From the NCBI RefSeq assembly GCF_964355755.1, contig NC_092678.1, forward strand, positions 10,886,922 through 10,950,921: 64,000 bases of DNA. Direction: 5' to 3'. Positions 14,801 to 24,430 of the stretch are shown here, one piece after another. The stretch's first letter is position 1. The number at the start of each line of letters is the position of its first letter. A program made the position numbers and the translations under genes. Under the pieces are notes generated by a model. That model was not told where the DNA came from. It did no database searches and saw only the letters and a list, made by a program, of their open reading frames with translations. The DNA is from Antedon mediterranea. Lineage: Eukaryota > Echinodermata > Crinoidea > Comatulida > Antedonidae.

Positions 14801-15950
14801 CAAATGCGATTTGAAGCTATTCTATACACTTTGATGTTTTGTGTTAAAAAGTTTTGTCGAAATGCTCAAAATGGTTTAAAACGTTTTTAAAACGATATTA
14901 AGCTATTTTGTGCTCTTTGATGTTTTTGTGTAACCAAGTTTCATCGAAATGAACAAAATGGTCTAAAACGTCTCCAAATGCGATTTGAAGCTTTTCCTAG
15001 CACTTTGCTGTTTTTATGTTAACAAGTTTTTTCGAAAATCACAAAATTGTCTAAAACGTCTCAAAATGCGATTTGAAGGTATTCTGAGCACTTTGGTGTT
15101 TTTGTGTGAAAAGTTTTAACGAAAAGCTCAAAATGGTCTAAAACGGTTCTAATGTGATTTTAAGCACTTTGATGTTTTTGTACAACCAAGTTTCATCGAA
15201 ATGCTCAAAATGGTCTAAAACGTTTTTAAAACGATATTAAGCTATTTTGTGCTCTTTGATGTTTTTGTGTAACCAAGTTTTTTCGAAAATCACAAAATGG
15301 TCTAAAACGTCTCCAAATGCGATTTGAAGCTTTTCTAAGCACTTTGGTGTTTTTATGTTAACAAGTTTTTTCGAAAATCACAAAATGGTCTAAAACGTCT
15401 CAAAATGCGATTTGAAGGTATTCTGAGCACTTTGGTGTTTTTGTGTGAAAAGTTTTAACGAAATGCTCAAAATGGTCTAAAACGGTTTCTAATGTGATTT
15501 TAACCACTTTGATGTTTTTGTGTAACCAAGTTCTTTTCGAAAATCACAAAATGGTCTAAAACGTCTCCAAATGCGATTTGAAGCTTTTCTAAGCACTTTG
15601 GTGTTTTTATGTTAACAAGTTTTTTCGAAAATCACAAAATGGTCTAAAACGTCTCAAAATGCGATTTGAAGGTATTCTGAGCACTTTGGTGTTTTTGTGT
15701 GAAAAGTTTTAACGAAATGCTCAAAATGGTCTAAAACGGTTTCTAATGTGATTTTAACCACTTTGATGTTTTTGTGTAACCAAGTTTTTTCGAAAATCAC
15801 AAAATGGTCTAAAACGTTTCCAAATGCGATTTGAAGCTTTTCTAAGCACTTTGGTGTTTTTATGTTAACAAGTTTTTTCGAAAATCACAAAATGGTCTAA
15901 AACGTCTCCAAATGCGATTTGAAGATATTCTGAGCACTTTGGTGTTTTTA
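11850..15950. repeat. Sat-1 higher-order block, two copies 2,750 bp apart
   Basis: About 11850-13200 and 14600-15950 match in monomer order and in private variants, at an offset of 2,750 bp that changes to 2,749 after an extra A near 12481. Examples are GAAAAGCTCA at 12371 and 15121, and GTTCTTTTCG at 12781 and 15530. The second copy has small private changes (CCTAGCACTT near 14997), so the copies are close but not identical. Confidence 0.8.
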
Positions 15951-17204
15951 TGTTAAAAAGTTTTTTCGAAAATCACAAAATGGTCTAAAACGTCTCCAAA
16001 TGCGATTTGAAGATATTCTGAGCACTTTGGTGTTTTTATGTTAAAAAGTTTTTTCGAAAATCACAAAATGGTCTAAAACGTCTCCAAATGCGATTTGAAG
16101 CTATTCTGTACACTTTGATGTTTTGTGTGAAAAAGTTTTGTCGAAATGCTCAAAATGGTCTAAAACGTTTTTAAAACGATATTAAGCTATTTTGTGCTCT
16201 TTGATGTTTTTGTGTAACCAAGTTTTATCGAAATGAACAAAATGGTCTAAAACGTCTCCAAATGCGATTTGAAGCTTTTCCAAGCACTTTGCTGTTTTTA
16301 TGTTAACAAGTTTTTTCGAAAATCACAAAATGGTCTAAAACGTCTCAAAATGCGATTTGAAGGTATTCTGAGCACTTTGGTGTTTTTGTGTGAAAAGTTT
16401 TAACGAAATGCTCAAAATTGTCTAAAACGGTTTCTAATGTGATTTTAAGCACTTTGATGTTTTTGTAAAACCAAGTTTCATCGAAATGAACAAAATGGTC
16501 TAAAATGTCTCCAAATGCGATTTGAAGCTTTTCCAAGCACTTTGCTGTTTTTATGTTAACAAGCTTTTTCGAAAATCACAAAATGGTCTAAAACGTCTCC
16601 AAATGCGATTTGAAGATATTCTGAGCACTTTGGTGTTTTTATGTTAAAAAGTTTTTTCGAAAATCACAAAATGGTCTAAAACGTCTCCAAATGCGATTTG
16701 AAGATATTCTGAGCACTTTGGTGTTTTTATGTTAAAAAGTTTTTTCGAAAATCACAAAATGGTCTAAAACGTCTCCAAATGCGATTTGAAGCTATTCTGT
16801 ACACTTTGATGTTTTGTGTGAAAAAGTTTTGTCGAAATGCTCAAAATGGTTTAAAACGTTTTTAAAACGATATTAAGTTATTTTGTGCTCTTTGATGTTT
16901 TTGTGTAACCAAGTTTCATCGAAATGAACAAAATGGTCTAAAACGTCTCCAAATGCGATTTGAAGCTTTTCCAAGCACTTTGCTGTTTTTATGTTAACAA
17001 GTTTTTTCGAAAATCACAAAATGGTGTAAAACGTCTCAAAATGCGATTTGAAGGTATTCTGAGCACTTTGGTGTTTTTGTGTGAAAAGTTTTAACGAAAT
17101 GCTCAAAATGGTCTAAAACGGTTCTAATGTGATTTTAAGCTATTCTAGACACTTTGATGTTTTGTGTGAAAAACTTTTCTCGAAATGCTCAAAATGTTCT
17201 AAAA

Positions 17205-18370
17205 CGTTTTCCAATACCATATTAAGCTATTTTGTGCAATTTGATGTTTTTGTGTAACCAAGTTTTCTGAAATGCGATTTGAAGATATTCTGAGGACTTT
17301 GGTGTTTTTATGTTAAAAAGTTTTTTCGAAAATCACAAAATGGTCTAAAACGTCTCCAAATGCGATTTGAAGATATTCTGAGCACTTTGGTGTTTTTATG
17401 TTAAAAAGTTTTTTCGAAAATCACAAAATGGTCTAAAACGTCTCCAAATGCGAGTTGAAGCTATTCTGTACACTTTGATGTTTTGTGTGAAAAAGTTTTG
17501 TCGAAATGCTCAAAATGGTCTAAAACGTTTTTAAAACGATATTAAGCTATTTTGTGCTCTTTGATGTTTTTGTGTAACCAAGTTTTTTCGAAAATCACAA
17601 AATGGTCTAAAACGTCTCCAAATGCGATTTGAAGCTTTTCTAAGCACTTTGGTGTTTTTATGTTAACAAGTTTTTTCGCAAATCACAAAATGGTCTAAAA
17701 CGTCTCCAAATGCGATTTGAAGATATTCTGAGCACATTGGTGTTTTTATGTTAAAAAGTTTTTTCGAAAATCACAAAATGGTCTAAAACGTTTCCAAATG
17801 CGATTTGAAGCTCTTCAGTACACTTTGATGTTTTGTGTGAAAAAGTTTTGTCGAAATGCTCAAAATGGTCTAAAACGTTTTTAAATACGATATTAAGCTG
17901 TTTTGTGCACTTTGATGGTTTGTGTGAAAAGTTTTAACGAAATGCTCAAAATGGTCAAAAACGGTTTCTAATGTGATTTTAAGCACTTTGATGTTTTTGT
18001 GTAACCAAGTTTTTTCGAAAATCACAAAATGGTCTAAAACGTCTCCAAATGCGATTTGAAGCTTTTCTAAACACTTTGGTGTTTTTATGTTAACAAGTTT
18101 TTTCGAAAATCACAAAATGGTCTAAAACGTCTCCAAATGCGATTTGAAGCTTTTCTAAACACTTTGGTGTTTTTATGTTAACAAGTTTTTTCGAAAATCA
18201 CAAAATGGTCTAAAACGTCTCCAAATGCGATTTGAAGATATTCTGTACACTTTGATGTTTTGTGTGAAAAAGTTTTCTCGAAATGCTCAAAATGGTCTAA
18301 AACGTTTTCCAATACCATATTAAGCTATTTTGTGCAATTTGATGTTTTTATGTAACCAAGTTTTTTGAAA
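17205..18370. repeat. Sat-1 divergent, truncated monomers
   Basis: Two atypical monomers begin CGTTTTCCAATACCATATT (at about 17206 and 18304, 1,098 bp apart). Each then loses part of the repeat after AACCAAGTTTT, joining straight to GAAATGCGATTTGAAGATA. Neighbouring monomers are normal. These look like an older, partly deleted variant that was copied once with its surroundings. Confidence 0.7.
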
Positions 18371-20541
18371 TGCGATTTGAAGATATTCTGAGCACTTTGG
18401 TGTTTTTATGTTAAAAAGTTTTTTCGAAAATCACAAAATGGTCTAAAACGTCTCCAAATGCGATTTGAAGATATTCTGAGCACTTTGGTGTTTTTATGTT
18501 AAAAAGTTTTTTCGAAAATCACAAAATGGTCTAAAACGTCTCCAAATGCGATTTGAAGATATTCTGAGCACTTTGGTGTTTTTATGTTAAAAAGTTTTTT
18601 CGAAAATCACAAAATGGTCTAAAACGTCTCCAAATGCGATTTGAAGCTATTCTATACACTTTGATGTTTTGTGTTAAAAAGTTTTGTCGAAATGCTCAAA
18701 ATGGTTTAAAACGTTTTTAAAACGATATTAAGCTATTTTGTGCTCTTTGATGTTTTTGTGTAACCAAGTTTCATCGAAATGAACAAAATGGTCTAAAACG
18801 TCTCCAAATGCGATTTGAAGCTTTTCCAAGCACTTTGCTGTTTTTATGTTAACAAGTTTTTTCGAAAATCACATAATGGTCTAAAACGTCTCAAAATTCG
18901 ATTTGAAGGTATTCTGAGCACTTTGGTGTTTTTGTGTGAAAAGTTTTAACGAAATGCTCAAAATGATCTAAAACGGTTCTAATGTGATTTTAAGCACTTT
19001 GATGTTTTTGTATAACCAAGTTTCATCGAAATGCTCAAAATGGTCTAAAACGTTTTTAAAACGATATTAAGCTATTTTGTGCTCTTTGATGTTTTTGTGT
19101 AACCAAGTTTCATCGAAATGAACAAAATGGTCTAAAACGTCTCCAAATGCGATTTGAAGCTTTTCCAAGCACTTTGCTGTTTTTATGTTAACAAGTTTTT
19201 TCGAAAATCACAAAATGGTCTAAAACGTCTCCAAATGCGATTTGAAGGTATTCTGAGCACTTTGGTGTTTTTGTGTGAAAAGTTTTAACGAAATGCTCAA
19301 AATGGTCTAAAACGGTTTCTAATGTGATTTTAAGCACTTTGATGTTTTTGTATAACCAAGTTTCATCAAAATGCACAAAATGGTCTAAAACGTCTCCAAA
19401 TGCGATTTGAAGCTTTTCGAGGCACTTTGGTGTTTCTATGTTAACAAGTTTTTTCGAAAATCACAAAATGGTCTAAAACGTCTCCAAATGCGATTTGAAG
19501 ATATTCTGTACACTTTGATGTTTTGTGTGAAAAAGTTTTGTCGAAATGCTCAAAATGGTCTAAAACGTTTTTAAAACGATATTAAGCTATTTTGTGCTCT
19601 TTGATGTTTTTGTGTAACCAAGTTTTTTCGAAAATCACAAAATGGTCTAAAACGTCTCCAAATGCGATTTGAAGCTTTTCTAAGCACTTTGGTGTTTTTA
19701 TGTTAACAAGTTTTTTCGCAAATCACAAAATGGTGTAAAACGTCTCCAAATGCGATTTGAAGATATTCTGAGCACTTTGATGTTTTGTGTGAAAGAGTTT
19801 TGTCGAAATGCTCAAACTGGTCTAAAACGTTTTTAAAACGATTTTAAGCTATTTTGTGCTCTTTGATGTTTTTGTGTAACCAAGTTTTATCGAAATGAAC
19901 AAAATGGTCTAAAACGTCTCCAAATGCGATTTGAAGCTTTTCCAAGCACTTTGCTGTTTTTATGTTAACAAGTTTTTTCGAAAATCACAAAATGGTCTAA
20001 AACGTCTCAAAATGCGATTTGAAGGTATTCTGAGCACTTTGGTGTTTTTGTGTGAAAAGTTTTAACGAAATGCTCAAAATGGTCTAAAACGGTTCTAATG
20101 TGATTTTAAGCACTTTGATGTTTTTGTATAACCAAGTTTCATCGAAATGCTCAAAATGGTCTAAAACGTTTTTAAAACGATATTAAGCTATTTTGTGCTC
20201 TTTGATGTTTTTGTGTAACCAAGTTTCATCGAAATGAACAACATGGTCTAAAACGTCTCCAAATGCGATTTGAAGCTTTTCCAAGCACTTTGCTGTTTTT
20301 ATGTTAACAAGCTTTTTCGAAAATCACAATGGTCTAAAACGTCTCAAAATGCGATTTGAATGTATTCTGAGCACCTTGGTGTTTTTGTGTGAAAAGTTTT
20401 AACGAAATGCTCAAAATGGTCTAAAACGGTTTCTAATGTGATTTTAACCACTTTGATGTTTTTGTGTAACCAAGTTTTTTCGAAAATCACAAAATGGTCT
20501 AAAACGTCTCCAAATGCGATTTGAAGCTTTTCTAAGCACTT

Positions 20542-22407
20542 CACAGCATTTACACTTGGATATTTTTTGTACCGCCGCCAGCGAGAATAGCATAGCGCGT
20601 ACATGTGCGATCGTTAATTGACAGGTTGTACTACCCAATCAGGAGCGCTTCTACCCGGCCAAGCACAGTGCACGTGAACGTTTTGTACACGCAATTATTT
20701 AGCAAAACCGTTACAGCGTGCGTCAACCTCCTAGCTAGGCCCACAGTACCACTCTCTGTGTATTCTTTTAGGCCTATCTATGAGACTTTGTTGTACACAT
20801 TTTTTATCGAATTTGGACGTAATTAGAAACAAATTAAACATATATTTACAATTAAAAACAATTTACCTTTATAATGTAGGCTTATATTTTGTAATTATAG
20901 TCTTTGTTTCACCTTATATTAACAACGGTAGGCCAAAGGGACCGACGTTCTTTTTAATTAATTTAAGATTTTACACTAGCCTAGGTAGGCCAGATCATAG
21001 AGGGAATTATTTCCTTACATCACAAATAAAAATAGCCAACCAAAAAGGAAAAGAAAGATAAGAGGTAGACAAGAGTGTAAAGATATTATTAATATGTTTC
21101 AATTGTTAGAATATTCAATTTAGGAAATGATAAACTGACTGGTATTTTTCTTTTTTTTTTTCAGGTCTTCCGAGTTTACTGGTTTATGATTCCATTCATA
21201 TTTATTATTTAACATACTGTACTTGCAAATAAAATGAGTTGAATAATTAAACCACAAATCCTACAACTACAGTAGTACTAGTAGTTAATACAGTAATAAG
21301 AAAAATTAAACCAATACAAATATCAATTAATAAATTATAATTTATTCATTTGTTACACATTTTCTAGCTTATAGTTCAGTACAACTTATTAAATGATTTA
21401 TATTAAATATATTTGAATATATTTATTTGTATCTATAATTTATTTATGCTTAGGCCTGTACTATATAATTATAAATAATATTTAATAAATATCAGAACCG
21501 TGGTTGTCGAACCATGTATATTGTAGATGTAGTCGATATCAGTGAAGCAATCTGAAAAATGTAAAGAAAAAAAATGTTATTTACTGTATAATAAATGATT
21601 TAAAACAAAAAATATAAATAGGCTAGGCTAGGCCTAGTTTTCAGATTTTATTAATTAGGCAAGAAAATAGAAATTTTTACTCTAGGCCTAGTCTAGAAAT
21701 GATATATAAAATATATATATAATAATATGTACGAGTATAAGCCGGCTAGGAAATAGAAAAATTTGAATAGGCCTACTTAGGGTACCATATCTATTTGGTT
21801 TAGGCTATACTAGGCTAGGCCTAACTCTAGGGAGCATTCATATACCGCACGCCGTGAAAAGAACGTTACCCGTGCCCGGCCGTGTGCGCCTCTCTAACAC
21901 AAAGCGTTGCACAACCATTTTATTGCGTTGAGCCTGTTTTGCTGAATAAGGGCCTGGACGGGCGCACGTAATTAAGCTATTTGCATACTGTAAATTATCA
22001 CGTTTTATATATCAACATGACCCTAGATAAATGATGCAGTTAGCTGACTATTCAAAAAAATATGTTTATATTTAAATAAAAAAGATATAACGATAAATTT
22101 AACTTACTATGCGAAAATCTCGCTTTCGGCGCTTCCCCTCACAACAAGCGAGGTTTCAATAGAAATTATTTATAGTCAACTAGGTGTTCAAACTTATGAG
22201 GAATCCGAATTTTCTATCTAAAAACCGATCTGATTGGTCAATTTTCTGCAATCTAGGCGCTACGAAATGCTATTTTTCGTATTCAATTAGCCAATCCGCG
22301 ACTCTATAACACAGGCGCTCGAGCTACAATTTCTATGACGTCATATTTCCAGAAGTGGGCGGGGCTTAGTTCCAATGTTAAGGAAGAGCGGTAGCGTAAA
22401 TTCTGTG
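20542..22407. other. Non-satellite AT-rich region without a recognisable gene
   Basis: This 1.9-kb stretch separates the main Sat-1 array from a small Sat-1 island. It is mostly AT-rich, with words such as TAGGCTAGGCCTAG near 21620-21830 and GC-richer patches at 20570-20750 and 21840-21970. The longest open frames (about 73 and 93 codons on the plus strand at 20605 and 20780) show no recognisable domain and have low-complexity composition. I do not call them genes. The right end holds a promoter-like cluster described separately. Confidence 0.6.
22232..22364. promoter_or_regulatory. Candidate promoter cluster (CCAAT x2, CRE, GC box)
   Basis: Within 135 bp there are an inverted CCAAT box (ATTGG, 22233-22237), a direct CCAAT box (22291-22295), a full palindromic CRE TGACGTCA (22336-22343) and a GC box GGGCGGGG (22357-22364). 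This combination is typical of TATA-less polymerase II promoters. No coding exon is evident downstream: the region runs into Sat-1 at 22408 and then the pol III array. It could be a remnant promoter, a promoter for a non-coding transcript, or chance clustering. Confidence 0.35.
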
Positions 22408-22542
22408 ACTTTGGTGTTTTTATGTTAACAAGTTTTTTCGAAAATCACAAAATGGTCTAAAACGTCTCCAAATGCGATTTGAAGATATTCTGAGCACTTT
22501 GGTGTTTTTATGTTATTAAAAAGTTTTTTCGAAAATCACAAA
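22408..22542. repeat. Isolated Sat-1 island (about 1.5 monomers)
   Basis: A short piece of the 88-bp satellite lies 1.9 kb beyond the end of the main array, in the same orientation. It begins at ACTTTGGTG, contains one full monomer with TTTTCGAAAA, has a 3-bp insertion (TTATTAAAAAG near 22515), and stops at GAAAATCACAAA. It is joined directly to the first unit of the 260-bp pol III-type repeat at 22543. Confidence 0.9.
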
Positions 22543-22920
22543 TCTACTGGTTTGTGGCGTAACGGGTAATACCCAGGTTTGAGTGCTCTCAGTAGCGGGT
22601 TCCAACCTCTAGGGATATTGCTTTTTTTTTTCTTATTGAAAATAAATATTTTTTTTGAAAATGAGTTATTTTTTAGGGTTGTAAATGTCAGGCCTAAACA
22701 AATGGATCTTTTTTAAAATCAGAAACAAAGTTGCATAACATCATTTTACATTGATGGATCATTCATTTCATAAAAATATACTATTATCAGCTCTTCACTC
22801 ACCTACTGGTTTGTGGCGTAACCGGTAATGCTCAGGTTTGAGTTCTCTCAGTAGTGGGTTCGAACCTCTAGGAATATTTTTTTTCTTTTTTTTTTAAATT
22901 GAAAATAAATATTGTTTTTG
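22543..22920 (+). repeat. First two units of the pol III-type repeat (Sat-2)
   Basis: Unit 1 starts at 22543 with TCTACTGGTTTGTGGCG. It has an A box (TGGCGTAACGGG), a B box mutated to GGTTCCAACC, and then a T run. Unit 2 starts near 22802 with an intact B box GGTTCGAACC and a T run near 22876-22895. Unit 1 lacks the usual upstream TATA segment because Sat-1 sequence replaces it. Unit 2 runs into the boundary segment beginning near 22918 instead of another unit body. Confidence 0.9.
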
Positions 22921-23152
22921 AAATCAAATACATGTAAAAAGACTGCCATAAAGCCTCCAAAAGAAGCCAATGTTCTCCTTCATATTCAGTACTCATGGGT
23001 GAGCTTCTTTTACACCTGGAATTCTTTTCGAGAGCTGCTGGGTTCCCGCCCGGAAAATGTTTTATTTACATGATTTGAACAATATTCTAATGTAAATATT
23101 AACAGCATCAAAATTTAACAGTGTGGCGTGTTGACCGCGAATGATTAACATA
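22918..23152. repeat. Array-boundary segment, copy 1
   Basis: Starting at GAAATCAAATACATG, just after the T run and GAAAATAAATATTG of a Sat-2 unit, about 235 bp match 58300-58536 with only scattered differences. Both copies end near GATTAACATAT. The preceding partial units are also alike: both contain CATAACATCATTTTACATTG and CTCTTCACTCA. The same junction therefore closes the small two-unit array here and the large array at 58.3 kb. No coding potential is visible. Confidence 0.9.
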
Positions 23153-23975
23153 TTATCTTCCCCATATTACACGTGCACAAGCTCATTTGCATAACAACCA
23201 CGACGGCATACCAAACTGTTTAAAATAAAAAAAATAGTGTTGCACAGAGTCCCGCCTGAAAATGGTACTTTACATGATTTGAAATTATATGAAACAAATA
23301 TATAAGACTAACAAGGACAATAGAGCTTGTCCCCGGAAAGTGCACCTATTCATTGAAATATGAAATTAAATATTAGGTCTCCAGTAGGACTACTAGCCCA
23401 CCATGTTTGGGGGGGGTGGGCAGAGCTAATAATGAAAATAGAGCCCAGAACTGCACTTATACTTGTACTTATTACCATACATAATCACCTATGATATTTA
23501 TGATATTTGTTAAAAATTCAACTATCCTGATGCGAATTCCAAGGTTTAGGTAGAGTTTTCTGCTTTAAAAACTTGACTTCGTATATGCCTAAGGCCTAGC
23601 CCGGCGGCGGAATTAGTCTAAGTTTCGAAATCAGTCTGGAAATCGGGATCTTTGTAAATGTTCTATATTTGATCTATTTCACTCTCCATTAACCCCATAC
23701 AAAAATCATCGGAGACAAATTATCTGTTTAAAACATGTTTATTCTGGGACGGTGCGGCCATACACACCAACTACCATCCATAAATGTTTATTCATAACAT
23801 ATTACAATACAATATCTTTCATGAATCGGACATTTCGCTACCAATGTAGCAACATTGATTAACAACATCAAAATTCAACAGTGTGGCGTGTTGACCGCGA
23901 ATTACTAACAATACCATCTTTCCCACTACACCTGCAAAAACTCATTTGTATAATAACAAACGGCATACCAAACTA
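23036..23975. repeat. Diverged direct repeats in the spacer
   Basis: The segment around AACAGTGTGGCGTGTTGACC (from 23117) recurs at 23878, about 760 bp on. Both copies are followed by similar text (ACTCATTTG, ACGGCATACCAAACT), and a third copy lies in the boundary segment near 58500. A second shared piece, TCCCGCC-GAAAATG followed by TTACATGATTTGAA, occurs near 23045 and 23251. These are parts of an unidentified dispersed repeat. Confidence 0.65.
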
Positions 23976-24099
23976 CGGTGAGACATACATTCTCTTCTAA
24001 ACACGTAACGAAGATAAATTAATTTCTTTTTACATTAAATTGAGGGCGCTAAACATAAAATTTACGAGATCAAATACATGTAGCGAAAGCCAAAAAAAT

Positions 24100-24352
24100 T
24101 TTTTTTAAATGTGCTCTCCCTGCCTCAGCACTAAGGCCCTGCCACGGCCTTGGGGTCGTTTCCACCACATCATCACCAGATCCATTGCTAGTGCATTCTC
24201 AATATTTGTGGTGGAAAGGGGGGACGTAAATTCTGTGAACCCCAAACACAGTTGGTCGCATACCTTTAACTCTATTCCACCGACCAGCGTGTGAATCAAA
24301 CCCACGACATACGTGTTGTCAACACGACGCTAACTGGCCATTTTGGTTTTAA
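24100..24352 (-). mobile_element. Candidate tRNA-derived SINE, minus strand
   Basis: Read on the minus strand there is a tRNA-like head: A box TGGCCAGTTAGC (24340 down to 24329) and B box GGTTTGATTCAC (24302 down to 24291), 38 nt apart. A body of about 180 nt follows, ending near 24105 at GAGCACATTT with an A-rich tail (complement of the T run near 24095-24107). Layout and length fit a tRNA-SINE. It is a different family from the 260-bp array, whose head sequence is unlike it. A 60-codon open frame overlaps on each strand and is not considered real. No clear target-site duplication was found. Confidence 0.5.
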
Positions 24353-24430
24353 AAAGGTTAATATGATATTTATGACTTAATGATGAATTACGTAATACAC
24401 TTATAAAGAGACTATTATAAACTGTTCTGT

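Larger units (their letters stand above)
1..20541. repeat. 88-bp satellite array (Sat-1)
   Basis: The whole stretch is a head-to-tail tandem array with a monomer of about 88 bp (for example, the same word recurs at 5161 and 5249). It holds about 230 copies, all in one orientation, and starts before the window. Every monomer has the anchor AAAATGGTCTAAAACG, followed by one of four subtypes: CGTCTCCAAATGCGATTTG, CGTCTCAAAATGCGATTTG, CGTTTTTAAAACGATATT, or CGGTTTCTAATGTGATTTT. Many monomers carry the 10-bp palindrome TTTTCGAAAA. Subtypes are arranged in longer recurring patterns (higher-order structure). The array ends abruptly at 20541, inside a monomer. Minus-strand open frames of 60-66 codons recur only because the repeat does. 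A centromeric or heterochromatic role is possible but is inference. Confidence 0.97.

Noticed and set aside
1-20541. CRISPR array
   Set aside because: Regular repeats, but no unique spacers: the whole 88-bp period is repeated and the window is eukaryotic in character.
2990-20604. Minus-strand open frames of about 60-86 codons within the 88-bp satellite
   Set aside because: They recur with the satellite, differ only by satellite variants, contain the same peptide words by repetition, and have no domain or promoter context.
20605-21061. Two overlapping plus-strand frames (73 and 93 codons)
   Set aside because: Low-complexity, AT-driven translations with no domain and no conserved start context; probably chance.
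23036-23975. LTR retrotransposon (direct repeats about 760 bp apart)
   Set aside because: The repeats are short and diverged, lack TG...CA ends and a primer-binding site, and there is no polyprotein between them.
24105-24305. Opposed 61- and 66-codon frames on both strands
   Set aside because: Both lie within the candidate SINE body; GC-richer sequence gives chance open frames on both strands.
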